From the NCBI RefSeq assembly GCF_014653175.1, contig NZ_BNAG01000004.1, forward strand, positions 620,001 through 684,000: a DNA stretch of 64,000 nt, given 5' to 3'. A model generated the notes under the pieces. That model searched no databases. It was not told the DNA's origin and worked only from the letters and a program-made list of their open reading frames with translations. The DNA comes from Roseivirga thermotolerans (lineage in GTDB: Bacteria > Bacteroidota > Bacteroidia > Cytophagales > Cyclobacteriaceae). Shown in pieces: positions 25,560-34,274 of this stretch. A program made the position numbers and the translations under genes. Position 1 is the first letter of the stretch; the number at the start of each line of letters is the position of its first letter.

Positions 25560-28500
25560 TGTTGCCTCCTTTCTTCACCTGAGTTGAGTCCATTCGAGTG
25601 CTATCGCCTTTTATTTCTTTCTGGCGCAAGGCTTCTTCCATCTTTTCTATTTCACTTAATTTTTTTCTGGCCTCTTCTACCACTTCAACCACTTCGGAAT
25701 ATTCAATGATGGAGTTTACGGTGGCCTTGGCCTGGAATAACTCATTGAGGGCAATGTAGTTATCGGCAATTAACAAAAAGGCCTTACCCAGCCATTCTTC
25801 GTGATCGGAAAAATTCTCATTAAACTCAAAAAGAGTAGTCAATGACTGTTGGTATTGCCCTTGCTGATAGAAAATTTTACCGAGTAAAAACTGGGCTTCT
25901 GCCCCATACTTATTCTTAGCAGTATTAATGGTGGAGAGAAGTTCATCGATGGCAACATTAAAGTTACCCTCAATATAGGAGGCCTTAGCCAGGTATAACT
26001 GAGCTTTATTGACCTGATCTTGACTAATGTTGCCTTTGGTTATAATGTTTCGGGCATAGGTTCTCATCTGGTCGTATTGTCCCAAATTGAAATGGGCCTC
26101 CAAAAGCCCCGCCCACGCATCGTTTTCCTGACGCTTGGAAATGGCTATTTTCTCCAGTTTACTGTAGTAATTGGCCGCTTCGCCAAAGTCTCCGGCTTTC
26201 AATTGCAGCTCTCCTATTCTTTGGAAAACCACATCTATGTCAGTCACCTGGGCTTCGCGATCCAACTCGTAATACAATTCCAGTGCTTTATCAGTGTTGT
26301 TAAGGCGGTAGTAAGACTCGGCCCTATAAAACTTAGCCTGATGCCTTAGCGGGCTTCCTGCATAATTCTTTTCATAGTCTTCAAACGCTCCAATAGCAGC
26401 ATTGTATTGCTGACCGAAATACAGGTTTTTGGCAGACTCCAGCTCTATGTTTTCAAGAGCCTGATTGTCTGGGTTTGCACTTTTGTATTTGGCCAGGTAC
26501 TGATCGAACTCCAATACTTTATCGTTGAGTTTAAGGGTATTCTGCAAGCCCAAAAGTGCGGAGTTGGCCACTCTACTGGTAACGTACTTATCCAATATGG
26601 TTTTATAGTCTTCCTCTGCCTTTTCCAATTCATTTAGGTTGAAGTATGCCAACGCCCTGCTTTCATAGGCATAGGGAATAAAGGGGCTTTGCTCCAACCG
26701 ATCGATTATGCGGCTGAATCCTTGAATGGAAGCCCTATACTCCCTGTTTTCCAGTTGAATTTGCGCCTTCTTATAAATGGCGTCATCGTAGTATCTGGAA
26801 CGGCTATACCTGTTGATCACTACATCAAGAGCTTCTATGGCCTCATCGCTCTTATCCTGAAAATCTTTAACCACTCCTTTTTGGAAATAGGCATAGTCAA
26901 TGTTCGGGTTGTTGGTATCTATGGCTTTCTGGTAGTACGATATGGCCGTGGCATAAGCCTTATCTACGTAGTAGCAATCGGCCAACCTTAAAAGCGCATC
27001 ATCATAGTTCAATTTGCTTTGTGCGCCTTCCAGGGCATCTACATAGCGCTTAAAATAGATACGGGCATTGGGGTAGTCGCGCGTATTGTAATAGGCATAC
27101 GCAATACCATAGTTGGCCTTTAAGTAATATTCAGAGTCTCGGTTACGGGTTCTGAATACTTGCTGGTAAGCGTCTATGGCATTGGTATAGTTTCGAGCAG
27201 TGGCCAGGGCTTCTGCCTTCCAAAATAGAGCAGCAGTTTCCAAATCACTATCTATTCGGTAAGTCAAAGACTTATCGAATAATTGCACTGCATTGGTGTA
27301 GTTGGCACTGTTGAAGTACTCTGTTCCTTTATAAAAAGTCACTTTCTGGTATGCAGCCTGAATTCTAGGGCTCTTGTTCTTAATGCGTTCAATAAAGGTT
27401 ATGGCCCGGGTAAAATCGCTTGTATTCAGAAAAGCCTCAGACAAAAGGTTGTTGGCTTCAGGAATGTATTGTGAGGTAGGATATTGATTGATGAATCGGT
27501 CAAGAGAGGTAATAGCCTGAGAATAATTTTTCGATTCGAAATTGACTTTGGCTACATTGAAGGCCGATTCTTCCTGAATTTCCTTATTGAAAGGCAGTTT
27601 GCTGGCTTTGTCGAACGCAGAAGTGGCAAATACATAGTTGCTCTGTTCTACGTAAAGCTGCCCCAGATAATATGAGGCGTATTGCGCAAGAGTGTCTTCT
27701 TTTAAAGCCACCCGCTTAAAGTCTTCAATGGCCGGTTCGGCATTGCCCACAGCAAAGTTGGCATAGGCTATGCGATAGAGTGTTTCATTACTAATGCTTT
27801 GAGCTGCCAGCTTGCGGTATAAGCCATAAAATTCCAAAGCTTCATCATAGCGGGCTTCAGCAAATGCCGACTCTCCTGCCAACTGATACAGTTGATAGAG
27901 GTAATCCATTCGCTTGCGCTCCTCGTCTACATTTTTAAACTTACCCACATAGGCCAGTACTTCTCCGTATCGCTTTTGCTTAAAGTATGAGCTGGTGATC
28001 ATAATCGGTACACGATACTTATACTTTTCACTTTCTTCAGCCTTACGAAGGTCTACAATGGCCTTATCGTATTCCGCATCGGCATAAGCCAGAAAGCCCG
28101 AATAGTAGTTCGCATCGGCCTGAAAATCTCCGTTTTCACGCTTGGCCAAATCGAAGTATTCTATGGATTCTTCTTTTCGATTGAGGCTAAAGGCTGAATA
28201 GGCAATTTTAAAATAAGTCTCTGCTCTCTCCTGATCGTTGAGTGCATTCAGATTGGCCAGTTTGAGATATTTATTAGCGGTTTGGTAATCTTTTACCTTA
28301 AAAGCATTTACCCCCAAATTGTAGTAGGCTTTGGAAGCTTTCGGGTGGCTGGGCCGTTTCTTCACAAACTCAGAAATAAGCTGCGGCCCATCTGCATTGT
28401 TCAGGTTTAGGGCACAAAGGGCGACATAGTACTCTGCATCGGCCTTTTTAATTTCATCAGATCCTACCAATAAATACCTTTCGAACTGCTCACGGGCAGC

Positions 28501-28638
28501 ACTGTACTTTTCCTTATCCAGCAACTCCAGTCCAAACCGATAGTATTTGTTGTCGCTGTTTTGGTGTAAAGTACTTTGAGCTTTTAATGACCCGAGCGTT
28601 ACAAGGCTGATGGTAACAAGCGTTAGTACGTTCCTCAT
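25552..28638 (-). CDS. Large tetratricopeptide-repeat periplasmic protein
   Basis: 1028 residues from the ATG at 28638, which gives a signal peptide (MRNVLTLVTISLVTLGSLKAQ); the frame extends to 28713 and an alternative ATG is at 28701. The mature chain consists of about 22 or more TPR-like helical hairpins, for example RYDEALEFYGLYRKL, YTNAIDAYQQVFRTR and YQQSLTTLFEFNENF. The C-terminus is charged (KIEKMEEALRQKEIKGDS...). A scaffold of this size would form a long superhelix able to bind several partners. Its start is separated from holA by 71 bases; its stop overlaps the barrel gene start by 8 bases, indicating coupled expression. Confidence 0.85.
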   Translation of the reverse strand: MRNVLTLVTISLVTLGSLKAQSTLHQNSDNKYYRFGLELLDKEKYSAAREQFERYLLVGSDEIKKADAEYYVALCALNLNNADGPQLISEFVKKRPSHPKASKAYYNLGVNAFKVKDYQTANKYLKLANLNALNDQERAETYFKIAYSAFSLNRKEESIEYFDLAKRENGDFQADANYYSGFLAYADAEYDKAIVDLRKAEESEKYKYRVPIMITSSYFKQKRYGEVLAYVGKFKNVDEERKRMDYLYQLYQLAGESAFAEARYDEALEFYGLYRKLAAQSISNETLYRIAYANFAVGNAEPAIEDFKRVALKEDTLAQYASYYLGQLYVEQSNYVFATSAFDKASKLPFNKEIQEESAFNVAKVNFESKNYSQAITSLDRFINQYPTSQYIPEANNLLSEAFLNTSDFTRAITFIERIKNKSPRIQAAYQKVTFYKGTEYFNSANYTNAVQLFDKSLTYRIDSDLETAALFWKAEALATARNYTNAIDAYQQVFRTRNRDSEYYLKANYGIAYAYYNTRDYPNARIYFKRYVDALEGAQSKLNYDDALLRLADCYYVDKAYATAISYYQKAIDTNNPNIDYAYFQKGVVKDFQDKSDEAIEALDVVINRYSRSRYYDDAIYKKAQIQLENREYRASIQGFSRIIDRLEQSPFIPYAYESRALAYFNLNELEKAEEDYKTILDKYVTSRVANSALLGLQNTLKLNDKVLEFDQYLAKYKSANPDNQALENIELESAKNLYFGQQYNAAIGAFEDYEKNYAGSPLRHQAKFYRAESYYRLNNTDKALELYYELDREAQVTDIDVVFQRIGELQLKAGDFGEAANYYSKLEKIAISKRQENDAWAGLLEAHFNLGQYDQMRTYARNIITKGNISQDQVNKAQLYLAKASYIEGNFNVAIDELLSTINTAKNKYGAEAQFLLGKIFYQQGQYQQSLTTLFEFNENFSDHEEWLGKAFLLIADNYIALNELFQAKATVNSIIEYSEVVEVVEEARKKLSEIEKMEEALRQKEIKGDSTRMDSTQVKKGGNNE

Positions 28639-28709
28639 CAATTTGTATTTGCTCACTTTATTCCTAAACTCTTTTGTTGGTTGAATATTGTTGCGCTCCA
28701 TAGAACAAT

Positions 28710-29732
28710 TCAATGCATAAGTTTGAACACCAATTCTCTTAAAATCTCCTCTTCGGGCATAGAGCCGGAGTCTACTCCTTTAGACCTAAGGTCTGCCTCT
28801 CTCAGGTGCGAAATACATTGCATTACTTTCTGAAGAGGATACCTGTTGGCCGCTACTTTATACTCCTTTACCACAAAAGGAGGAAGCCCCATGGCACGTG
28901 CAAGGCCACTGTCCGATTTATCTTTGGCACTATGAAGCAGCAATAGCTTGGTATAATAGCTGTATAACACGGCTATCATTGGAATAATGGAATTAGCCCT
29001 GATATTGGCTGAAAAATAATTCACTATGCGGTTGGCCTTAAGCACATCGCCAGTAGAGATAGCTTTTTGGAGCTCAAACACATTGTAGTCTTTATTGATA
29101 CCCACATACTTTTGAATGTGGGCCGGAGTTATTTCCTCTCCCGGCTTTAAATTAATGGCAATTTTGTTGACTTCGTTGCTAAGACGCTCCAGATTATTGC
29201 CCAGGTATTCGGCCAGCATTTGCACCGACTGATAACCAATATTGAAACCCTTTTCTTTGGCAAAGCCCTCAATCCACTTAGGCACCTCATAGTCTCGCAA
29301 CTTGGTAGTGGTGAGCAGCAGAGCCTTTTTAGAAAGAGCCTTTGCCAGAGGTTTTCGCCCATCCACTTTTTTGTGTTTATGAGCAAACACAAGGACGGTA
29401 CTCGGCACAGGGTTATCGAGATAATTTATGAGCAGGCTCTGCCCTTCCTCTTTGTTAATATCCTGAATATCCTTGGCTTCTTTAACAATCACCACCTGTC
29501 GTTCGGCCATCATAGGAAAACGCCTTGCCGCTGTAAGCACCTGGCTCATAGCCACATCTTTTCCATACATAATGGTTTGATTGAAGCCTTTTTCGGCTTC
29601 GGCCAAACAATGGTCTTCGATGTAATCAGATATCTGATCGATATAGTAGGGTTCTTCCCCCTGTAAAAAATAAACCGGAGCATATTTTCCGGCTTTCAAA
29701 TCGCTTAAAATCTGGTCGGGAGTCACTGCCAT
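28710..29732 (-). CDS. holA: DNA polymerase III, delta subunit
   Basis: 340 residues of the clamp-loader delta family, which opens the beta sliding clamp. Recognisable blocks: PVYFLQGEEPYYIDQISDYI near the start, RFPMMAERQVVIVKEA, NYLDNPVPSTVLVFAHKHKKVDGRK and the C-terminal helical collar domain with LSNEVNKIAINL and FELQKAISTGD. Size and motif order fit HolA throughout. It is the first gene of the minus-strand run continuing to the TonB-like gene, an arrangement whose functional link is not evident. Confidence 0.93.
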   Translation of the reverse strand: MAVTPDQILSDLKAGKYAPVYFLQGEEPYYIDQISDYIEDHCLAEAEKGFNQTIMYGKDVAMSQVLTAARRFPMMAERQVVIVKEAKDIQDINKEEGQSLLINYLDNPVPSTVLVFAHKHKKVDGRKPLAKALSKKALLLTTTKLRDYEVPKWIEGFAKEKGFNIGYQSVQMLAEYLGNNLERLSNEVNKIAINLKPGEEITPAHIQKYVGINKDYNVFELQKAISTGDVLKANRIVNYFSANIRANSIIPMIAVLYSYYTKLLLLHSAKDKSDSGLARAMGLPPFVVKEYKVAANRYPLQKVMQCISHLREADLRSKGVDSGSMPEEEILRELVFKLMH

Positions 29733-29803
29733 GATCAGAAGTCAAATATACAACCTCCATTCTATTTTCAAGGGAAATCGAACCAAGACTTTTATGAGGT
29801 GTT

Positions 29804-29811
29804 TATATTTG
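29804..29811 (+). promoter_or_regulatory. Putative -7 box of the small TPR gene
   Basis: TATATTTG fits TAnnTTTG, 14 bases before the ATG at 29826; there is no matching TTTG at the usual distance upstream. Confidence 0.45.
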
Positions 29812-29825
29812 CAAAAAGCCCCAAA

Positions 29826-30509
29826 ATGATCGAATCGATAGTTGAGAAAGGAATTGAAGCCTGCCGATCAAATGATTTCAAAAAAGGCATTGAATTGTTC
29901 AATCAGGCCTTAAACCAGAACCCTAATCATGTCGCTGCACTATACAATCGTGCTCGCGCACTTTCTAAAAACGAACAATTGACTGAGGCCCTCTCCGACT
30001 TTAAACGACTCGTTGAACTGCATCCGGAAAATGCCACCTTCATTAGTGATTTTGCAGTAGCTCTGCACCTCAACAACCGAAACGATGAGGCTCTGACTCA
30101 ATTCGATTTGGCTCTGAAACTAGAACCACAAAACCCTTATCGCTGGTCTTCCAGAGCTTTTTTCAAAGATCGTATTGGGCAAAGTAAGGAAGCCTTAGCC
30201 GATTATGAAAAGGCTTTGGAGCTTGACCCTGACGATGCCATAACCTTAAACAACAAAGGGCTTATTGAAGAAAAATTAGGCTATATAGAAAGGTCTAAAA
30301 AGAGTTTTAACAGGTCTAACGAATTGGTGGGTTATTCGCCTGGCACCGGTAAGCCTATGGAAAGGCCCTCTGCACCAACTCCTTCTGCAGAAAAACCCAA
30401 ACAAGAACCCTTAACACGATGGAAGGTGATAAAGTCAGTTTTTACTAAAGAGGGTTTTAAAGACTTTAGCAATTTCACCAAGACCAAGGTGCTTAAAAGA
30501 AAAGGTTAA
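29826..30509 (+). CDS. Tetratricopeptide repeat protein
   Basis: 227 residues from the ATG at 29826; a GTG nine codons upstream overlaps the -7 box and is unlikely. No signal peptide, so probably cytoplasmic. About four to five TPR units (FKKGIELFNQALNQNPN, LTEALSDFKRLVELHPE, NDEALTQFDLALKLEPQ, SKEALADYEKALELDPD, IERSKKSFNRSNEL) occupy residues 5-155, followed by a P/S/K-rich linker and a basic tail (TKTKVLKRKG). A protein-protein adaptor; partners are not evident. Divergent from holA. Confidence 0.82.
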   Translation: MIESIVEKGIEACRSNDFKKGIELFNQALNQNPNHVAALYNRARALSKNEQLTEALSDFKRLVELHPENATFISDFAVALHLNNRNDEALTQFDLALKLEPQNPYRWSSRAFFKDRIGQSKEALADYEKALELDPDDAITLNNKGLIEEKLGYIERSKKSFNRSNELVGYSPGTGKPMERPSAPTPSAEKPKQEPLTRWKVIKSVFTKEGFKDFSNFTKTKVLKRKG

Positions 30510-30614
30510 ACCACTCGCACCACTCACCGTATGCAAAGTGTGTAAGCTATTGGCTACCTTTAGATATGCGTAGCAATGAATAGCTACAACCAACACTTAA
30601 CCAACACAACCCAA

Positions 30615-31202
30615 ATGAAGAAAATTTTACTAGCCAGCTTCTTTGCCTTAATGTCGGGCAGCCTTTCGGCACAGCAAATGAGCAAAGAAGATCAGATTAA
30701 ATCGGCTGTTTTAGCTGCCCCGGCAGCCGTAAGAGATGGAGCCCATGTTTATGGCTTTAACGAAAAAGGCGAAATGATAACCCTAAGAAAAGGAACCAAC
30801 AATTTCATTGTTCGGGCAGACGACCCCAATAGTCCCGGCTTTGAGGTGGTGAGTTATCCGATTGATGTGGAGCCTTTTATGGCCCGAGGCAGAGCCTTGC
30901 GGGCAGAAGGCAAAAACCGTGGAGAAATTTTACAGATCCGAGAAGATGAAATGAAAAACGGAAGCCTTCAGAAGCCAAACTACGGATCTACGTTGGCCAT
31001 TTACTATGGAGAGAATGCGCGCTACAATCCGGAAACGAATAGCCTTGAAGGCGGTCAGTTTCGGTACGTTATATATACCCCATTGGCCACAGCTGAATCG
31101 ACCGGACTGCCCATTAGCCCCAACGGTAAAGGGCATCCGTGGGTAATGTTTCCCGGGCTTTACAGAGCGCATATTATGATCACTCCTCCGGGCGAAAACT
31201 AG
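30615..31202 (+). CDS. Small periplasmic protein of unknown function
   Basis: 195 residues from the ATG at 30615, which opens a signal peptide ending LSAQQ; an ATG 13 codons earlier would bury it. The mature chain begins MSKEDQIKSAVLAAPAAVRDGAHVYGF and contains EMITLRKGTNNFIVRADDPNSPGF and a C-terminal HPWVMFPGLYRAHIMITPP. I recall similar short exported proteins with a RxGTNxFxCxxDxP block in other phyla, but this copy lacks the cysteine and no function is known. A long inverted repeat follows the gene. Confidence 0.7.
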   Translation: MKKILLASFFALMSGSLSAQQMSKEDQIKSAVLAAPAAVRDGAHVYGFNEKGEMITLRKGTNNFIVRADDPNSPGFEVVSYPIDVEPFMARGRALRAEGKNRGEILQIREDEMKNGSLQKPNYGSTLAIYYGENARYNPETNSLEGGQFRYVIYTPLATAESTGLPISPNGKGHPWVMFPGLYRAHIMITPPGEN

Positions 31203-31222
31203 AAAACCACTAAGAGTTATTT

Positions 31223-31297
31223 AAAGAGACTGCTATGAAGCGAACTGCACCATACCCTTAATGGCGGAGCAGAGTCAAGAGTCATAACAGTCTCTTT
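31223..31297. terminator. Bidirectional terminator between convergent genes
   Basis: AAAGAGACTGCTATGA (31223-31238) and TCATAACAGTCTCTTT (31282-31297) pair at 15 of 16 positions around a 43-base loop. On the plus strand it ends in a T-rich CTCTTTTCC; on the minus strand in a TTTAAATAA tract. It serves both the hypothetical gene and the permease gene. Confidence 0.65.
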
Positions 31298-31308
31298 TCC
31301 ATTACCGA

Positions 31309-33948
31309 CTATTCGCTGCGTAGTGCCTTTACCGGATTGCTCATGGCGGTTTTCACGGACTGAAAACCAACCGTCAGCCATGCAATTACTGCTACAAAAA
31401 GAGCCGGCAACAGCCAAATAAGAGGATTGTTAAGGTTCATTTGATAGGCAAAATCCGCCAACCAGCCTTTCATTACTAAATAAGCCGTAGGAATGGCTAT
31501 TACAGCCCCAATAAACACCAGAAAAGTAAAATTACGGATCACCATAAGCGTCAGGCTTTTTACTGAAGCTCCCAAAACCTTGCGTACGGCAATTTCCTTG
31601 AACCTACGCTGAAGAGTAAATGCTGCCAAGGCAAACAAACCCAGACAAGCGATGGCTATGGCCAGCCCCGAAGAAGCTGTAAACAATTGTCCAAACCTTT
31701 CTTCTTCTTCATACAGTGCATTAAAAGAGTCGTCTAAAAAGACATATTCAAAGGGCTCATCGGCAATGGTTTCTTTCCAAATATCTTCTACTGAACTCAC
31801 CGTTTCCTGGAAGTTACCCGAAACCTTTAGGGCAAGGTAGTTGCCTGCATACCAGCCTCCTTCGGCATGCCCATCGTCTGTCATTAGTCGAAGCACAAAG
31901 GGACTGATTCCACGCTTGAGACTGTTGAAATTAAAATCCTTCATCACACCAATTATAGTGTAGTCTTCGCCATTACCTCGGGAAAGTTTTTTTCCAATGG
32001 GGTCTTCCCATCCCAGCCACCGGGCAGCCGCCTCATTGATGAGTATATTAGAGGTATCTGACACTAATTGTCGGTTAAAATTGCGGCCTTTGAGCAGCTC
32101 TATGTTCATGGTTTCCAGAAAACCGGCCGTAGCAAACATATTAATGAAACTGTAGCTTCTCGGATTATCTTCCAGGGTCTGATAGCCCCAATCGGAAATC
32201 CATTCGGAGGGATATTGACTGGAAAGGCTTACGGATTGTACCGTTGGCACCTGCTCCAAACGCTGAGTCATTACCTGAGCCTTCTCTCCAAGCCTGGATA
32301 CATTCTTAACCACAAGTACTTGTTCGGCATCAAACCCCAGGTCTTGTTTTTTGAGAAACTGCAACTGTGAAAACACAACCACCGTGCTCACCATTAGGAA
32401 TATGGAGATGGCAAACTGAAATGCCACCAGACCTTTTCGAAGCAAAACACCACCCTTACCACGGGCCTGTGCCTCACCTTTAAGGGCCTTAATGGGTTGA
32501 AAAGAAGACAAAACCAGGGCCGGGTAAGAACCGGCCATGAGTCCAACCACAATCATAAGGGCAAACAGTTTAGCCAGCGTGGCTACCTCGAAAAGTTGAG
32601 CATGTTCAAAGTCTCTATTGGCCAGTTGGTTGAAACCATCAAGCCCCAGAGAAGCAATGAGTAAAGCCAAAACCGATGAAAGGAGGCAAACCAAAACGGA
32701 TTCGGTCATAAACTGACCTACGAGCTGTCCGCGCAATGAGCCCAATACCTTGCGCATGCCCACTTCTTTGCTTCTCATGGCCGACCGTGCCGTACTCAAA
32801 TTCATAAAATTAATGCAGGCAATAAGCAGTATAAACAAGGCCACCGCTGAAAATATATACACATTGTCTATGCTGCCACTAGACCCGAGAGCCAAATGAG
32901 GATAATGCAAGTGCAAATCCTTCATGGGAATAAAAGTAAATGACTTCTTTCCCCCTGCAGCCAGAAAATCATCATAGGTTGCATGACCTGAGTACTTGAT
33001 TAGCGCAGGCCCCACATGCTCTCTGACAAAATCGGGAATTTTGGCATGCACTTGTTCTGGAGTAGCTTGCTCGGTTAGCTTGGCATAGGTAAAAAAGGCA
33101 TTACCCGTCCAGTTACCCACGGTTACCCAAAAATCATGTGGGTAGCTCAATACGTAATTGTAATAGAAGTGGGTATTCTTTGGCGGATCGGCCACCACTC
33201 CCGTAACCATTGTTGCTTCACCATCAATATAAATTATCTGACCCAAAGCTTGTCCGTAGTCAAAAAACTTGTTGGCTAACGACTGAGTAAGCACTATCGT
33301 GTTCGGTTTGTTCAAGGCACCTTCAGCACGGCCTTCAACAAACTCCATGGTGAATATTTTATGGAAAGTGGAGTCGGCACTAAAACCTCTCTCCTCCTTG
33401 AAAATTTTGTCACCAACCTTAAATGTTTGGCTAAAAGGCCCATTGATACGGGCCACTTCTTCAACCTCCGGAAAATCGGCCTTCATTTGTGCGCCCAGCC
33501 TGGCGGGTGTCCAATTGCCCGATTGGCCATTGGCCACTCTATACACTCGGTCTATGTCTTTATGATACTTGTCGTAGCTGAGTTCGTGGCTTATGTAGAG
33601 TACAATGAGCAAACAAGCGGCAAGACCAAGAGCCAGTCCGCTGATGTTAATGAAGCTGTAAAACTTTTGCTTAAGCAAGCTTCTGATCGATATTTTGAGA
33701 TAGTTTTTGAACATAGCAATGTTGTTTAATGAGTTAAAATCTTCCAGACCTTTGATGTAGCGAAAGCGAAAAAACCTGAACACGTCCCACGAAAACTTTC
33801 GCCTGGCTGCCTTTAGACCTTCGGTGGCAGCCCGCTTATAAAAAAGCTCATAGGCGTCTCCTTCTATAATTTCCAACGCTCTTGGCTTACAATAAAACCG
33901 CAGTAGTCGTAAAGCCCACTGAGGTGGTTCCTGTTTAAATACCGACAT
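31309..33948 (-). CDS. ABC transporter permease (MacB/FtsX type) with permease prefix domain
   Basis: 879 residues. The N-terminal about 75 residues (PPQWALRLLRFYCKPRALEIIEGD...) are the permease prefix domain common in Bacteroidota proteins of this class. Two FtsX-type halves follow, each with a periplasmic MacB-like core; the helices near residues 90-110, 365-385, 415-440, 505-525, 760-780, 810-835 and 845-865 include typical RSKEVGMRKVLGSLRGQL and RFKEIAVRKVLGASVKSL coupling motifs. This is a permease only; no ATPase gene is in the locus, so it must borrow one encoded elsewhere. It follows PadR with a 14-base overlap. Substrate unknown. Confidence 0.9.
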   Translation of the reverse strand: MSVFKQEPPQWALRLLRFYCKPRALEIIEGDAYELFYKRAATEGLKAARRKFSWDVFRFFRFRYIKGLEDFNSLNNIAMFKNYLKISIRSLLKQKFYSFINISGLALGLAACLLIVLYISHELSYDKYHKDIDRVYRVANGQSGNWTPARLGAQMKADFPEVEEVARINGPFSQTFKVGDKIFKEERGFSADSTFHKIFTMEFVEGRAEGALNKPNTIVLTQSLANKFFDYGQALGQIIYIDGEATMVTGVVADPPKNTHFYYNYVLSYPHDFWVTVGNWTGNAFFTYAKLTEQATPEQVHAKIPDFVREHVGPALIKYSGHATYDDFLAAGGKKSFTFIPMKDLHLHYPHLALGSSGSIDNVYIFSAVALFILLIACINFMNLSTARSAMRSKEVGMRKVLGSLRGQLVGQFMTESVLVCLLSSVLALLIASLGLDGFNQLANRDFEHAQLFEVATLAKLFALMIVVGLMAGSYPALVLSSFQPIKALKGEAQARGKGGVLLRKGLVAFQFAISIFLMVSTVVVFSQLQFLKKQDLGFDAEQVLVVKNVSRLGEKAQVMTQRLEQVPTVQSVSLSSQYPSEWISDWGYQTLEDNPRSYSFINMFATAGFLETMNIELLKGRNFNRQLVSDTSNILINEAAARWLGWEDPIGKKLSRGNGEDYTIIGVMKDFNFNSLKRGISPFVLRLMTDDGHAEGGWYAGNYLALKVSGNFQETVSSVEDIWKETIADEPFEYVFLDDSFNALYEEEERFGQLFTASSGLAIAIACLGLFALAAFTLQRRFKEIAVRKVLGASVKSLTLMVIRNFTFLVFIGAVIAIPTAYLVMKGWLADFAYQMNLNNPLIWLLPALFVAVIAWLTVGFQSVKTAMSNPVKALRSE

Positions 33949-34273
33949 ACTTTAGACCTAGATTTGGTATTTGATCGTGCAGACGATTTCGCTGCTCACG
34001 GATGGCATCAAGGGTCCGCTGACCCGCTACCGTAATTCTGAAAAAGCGCTTTCTCCTTCCTCCTCTTTCTGCTGTTGCACCTCCAACTTCAGATTTGAGA
34101 AAGCCCTTCGACTCCAGCCTATCCAGAGCCGAATGTACCGCAGAGATATTGATCTTTCGGCCCGTTTGGTTTTCAATTTCTTCCATCACACTGACACCAT
34201 AGGCATTTTCATGAAGTATGGCCACTATAAGCAGCACCACTTCTTCAAACTCACCAATATTTGTTCTGGTCAT
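33935..34273 (-). CDS. PadR-family transcriptional regulator
   Basis: 112 residues from the ATG at 34273, which lies 1 base after the upstream stop codon. A winged helix-turn-helix with the PadR pattern: EFEEVVLLIVAILHENAYGVSVMEEIE, INISAVHSALDRLESKGFLKSEV and RRKRFFRITVAGQRTLDAIR. PadR proteins commonly repress their own operon and are released by small ligands. It is placed between the EreA/ChaN-like gene and the permease gene, with stop/start spacing of 1 and an overlap of 14 bases. Two pseudo-palindromes before the operon (35512-35559) are candidate binding sites. Confidence 0.92.
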   Translation of the reverse strand: MTRTNIGEFEEVVLLIVAILHENAYGVSVMEEIENQTGRKINISAVHSALDRLESKGFLKSEVGGATAERGGRRKRFFRITVAGQRTLDAIREQRNRLHDQIPNLGLKYVGI

Positions 34274-34274
34274 A

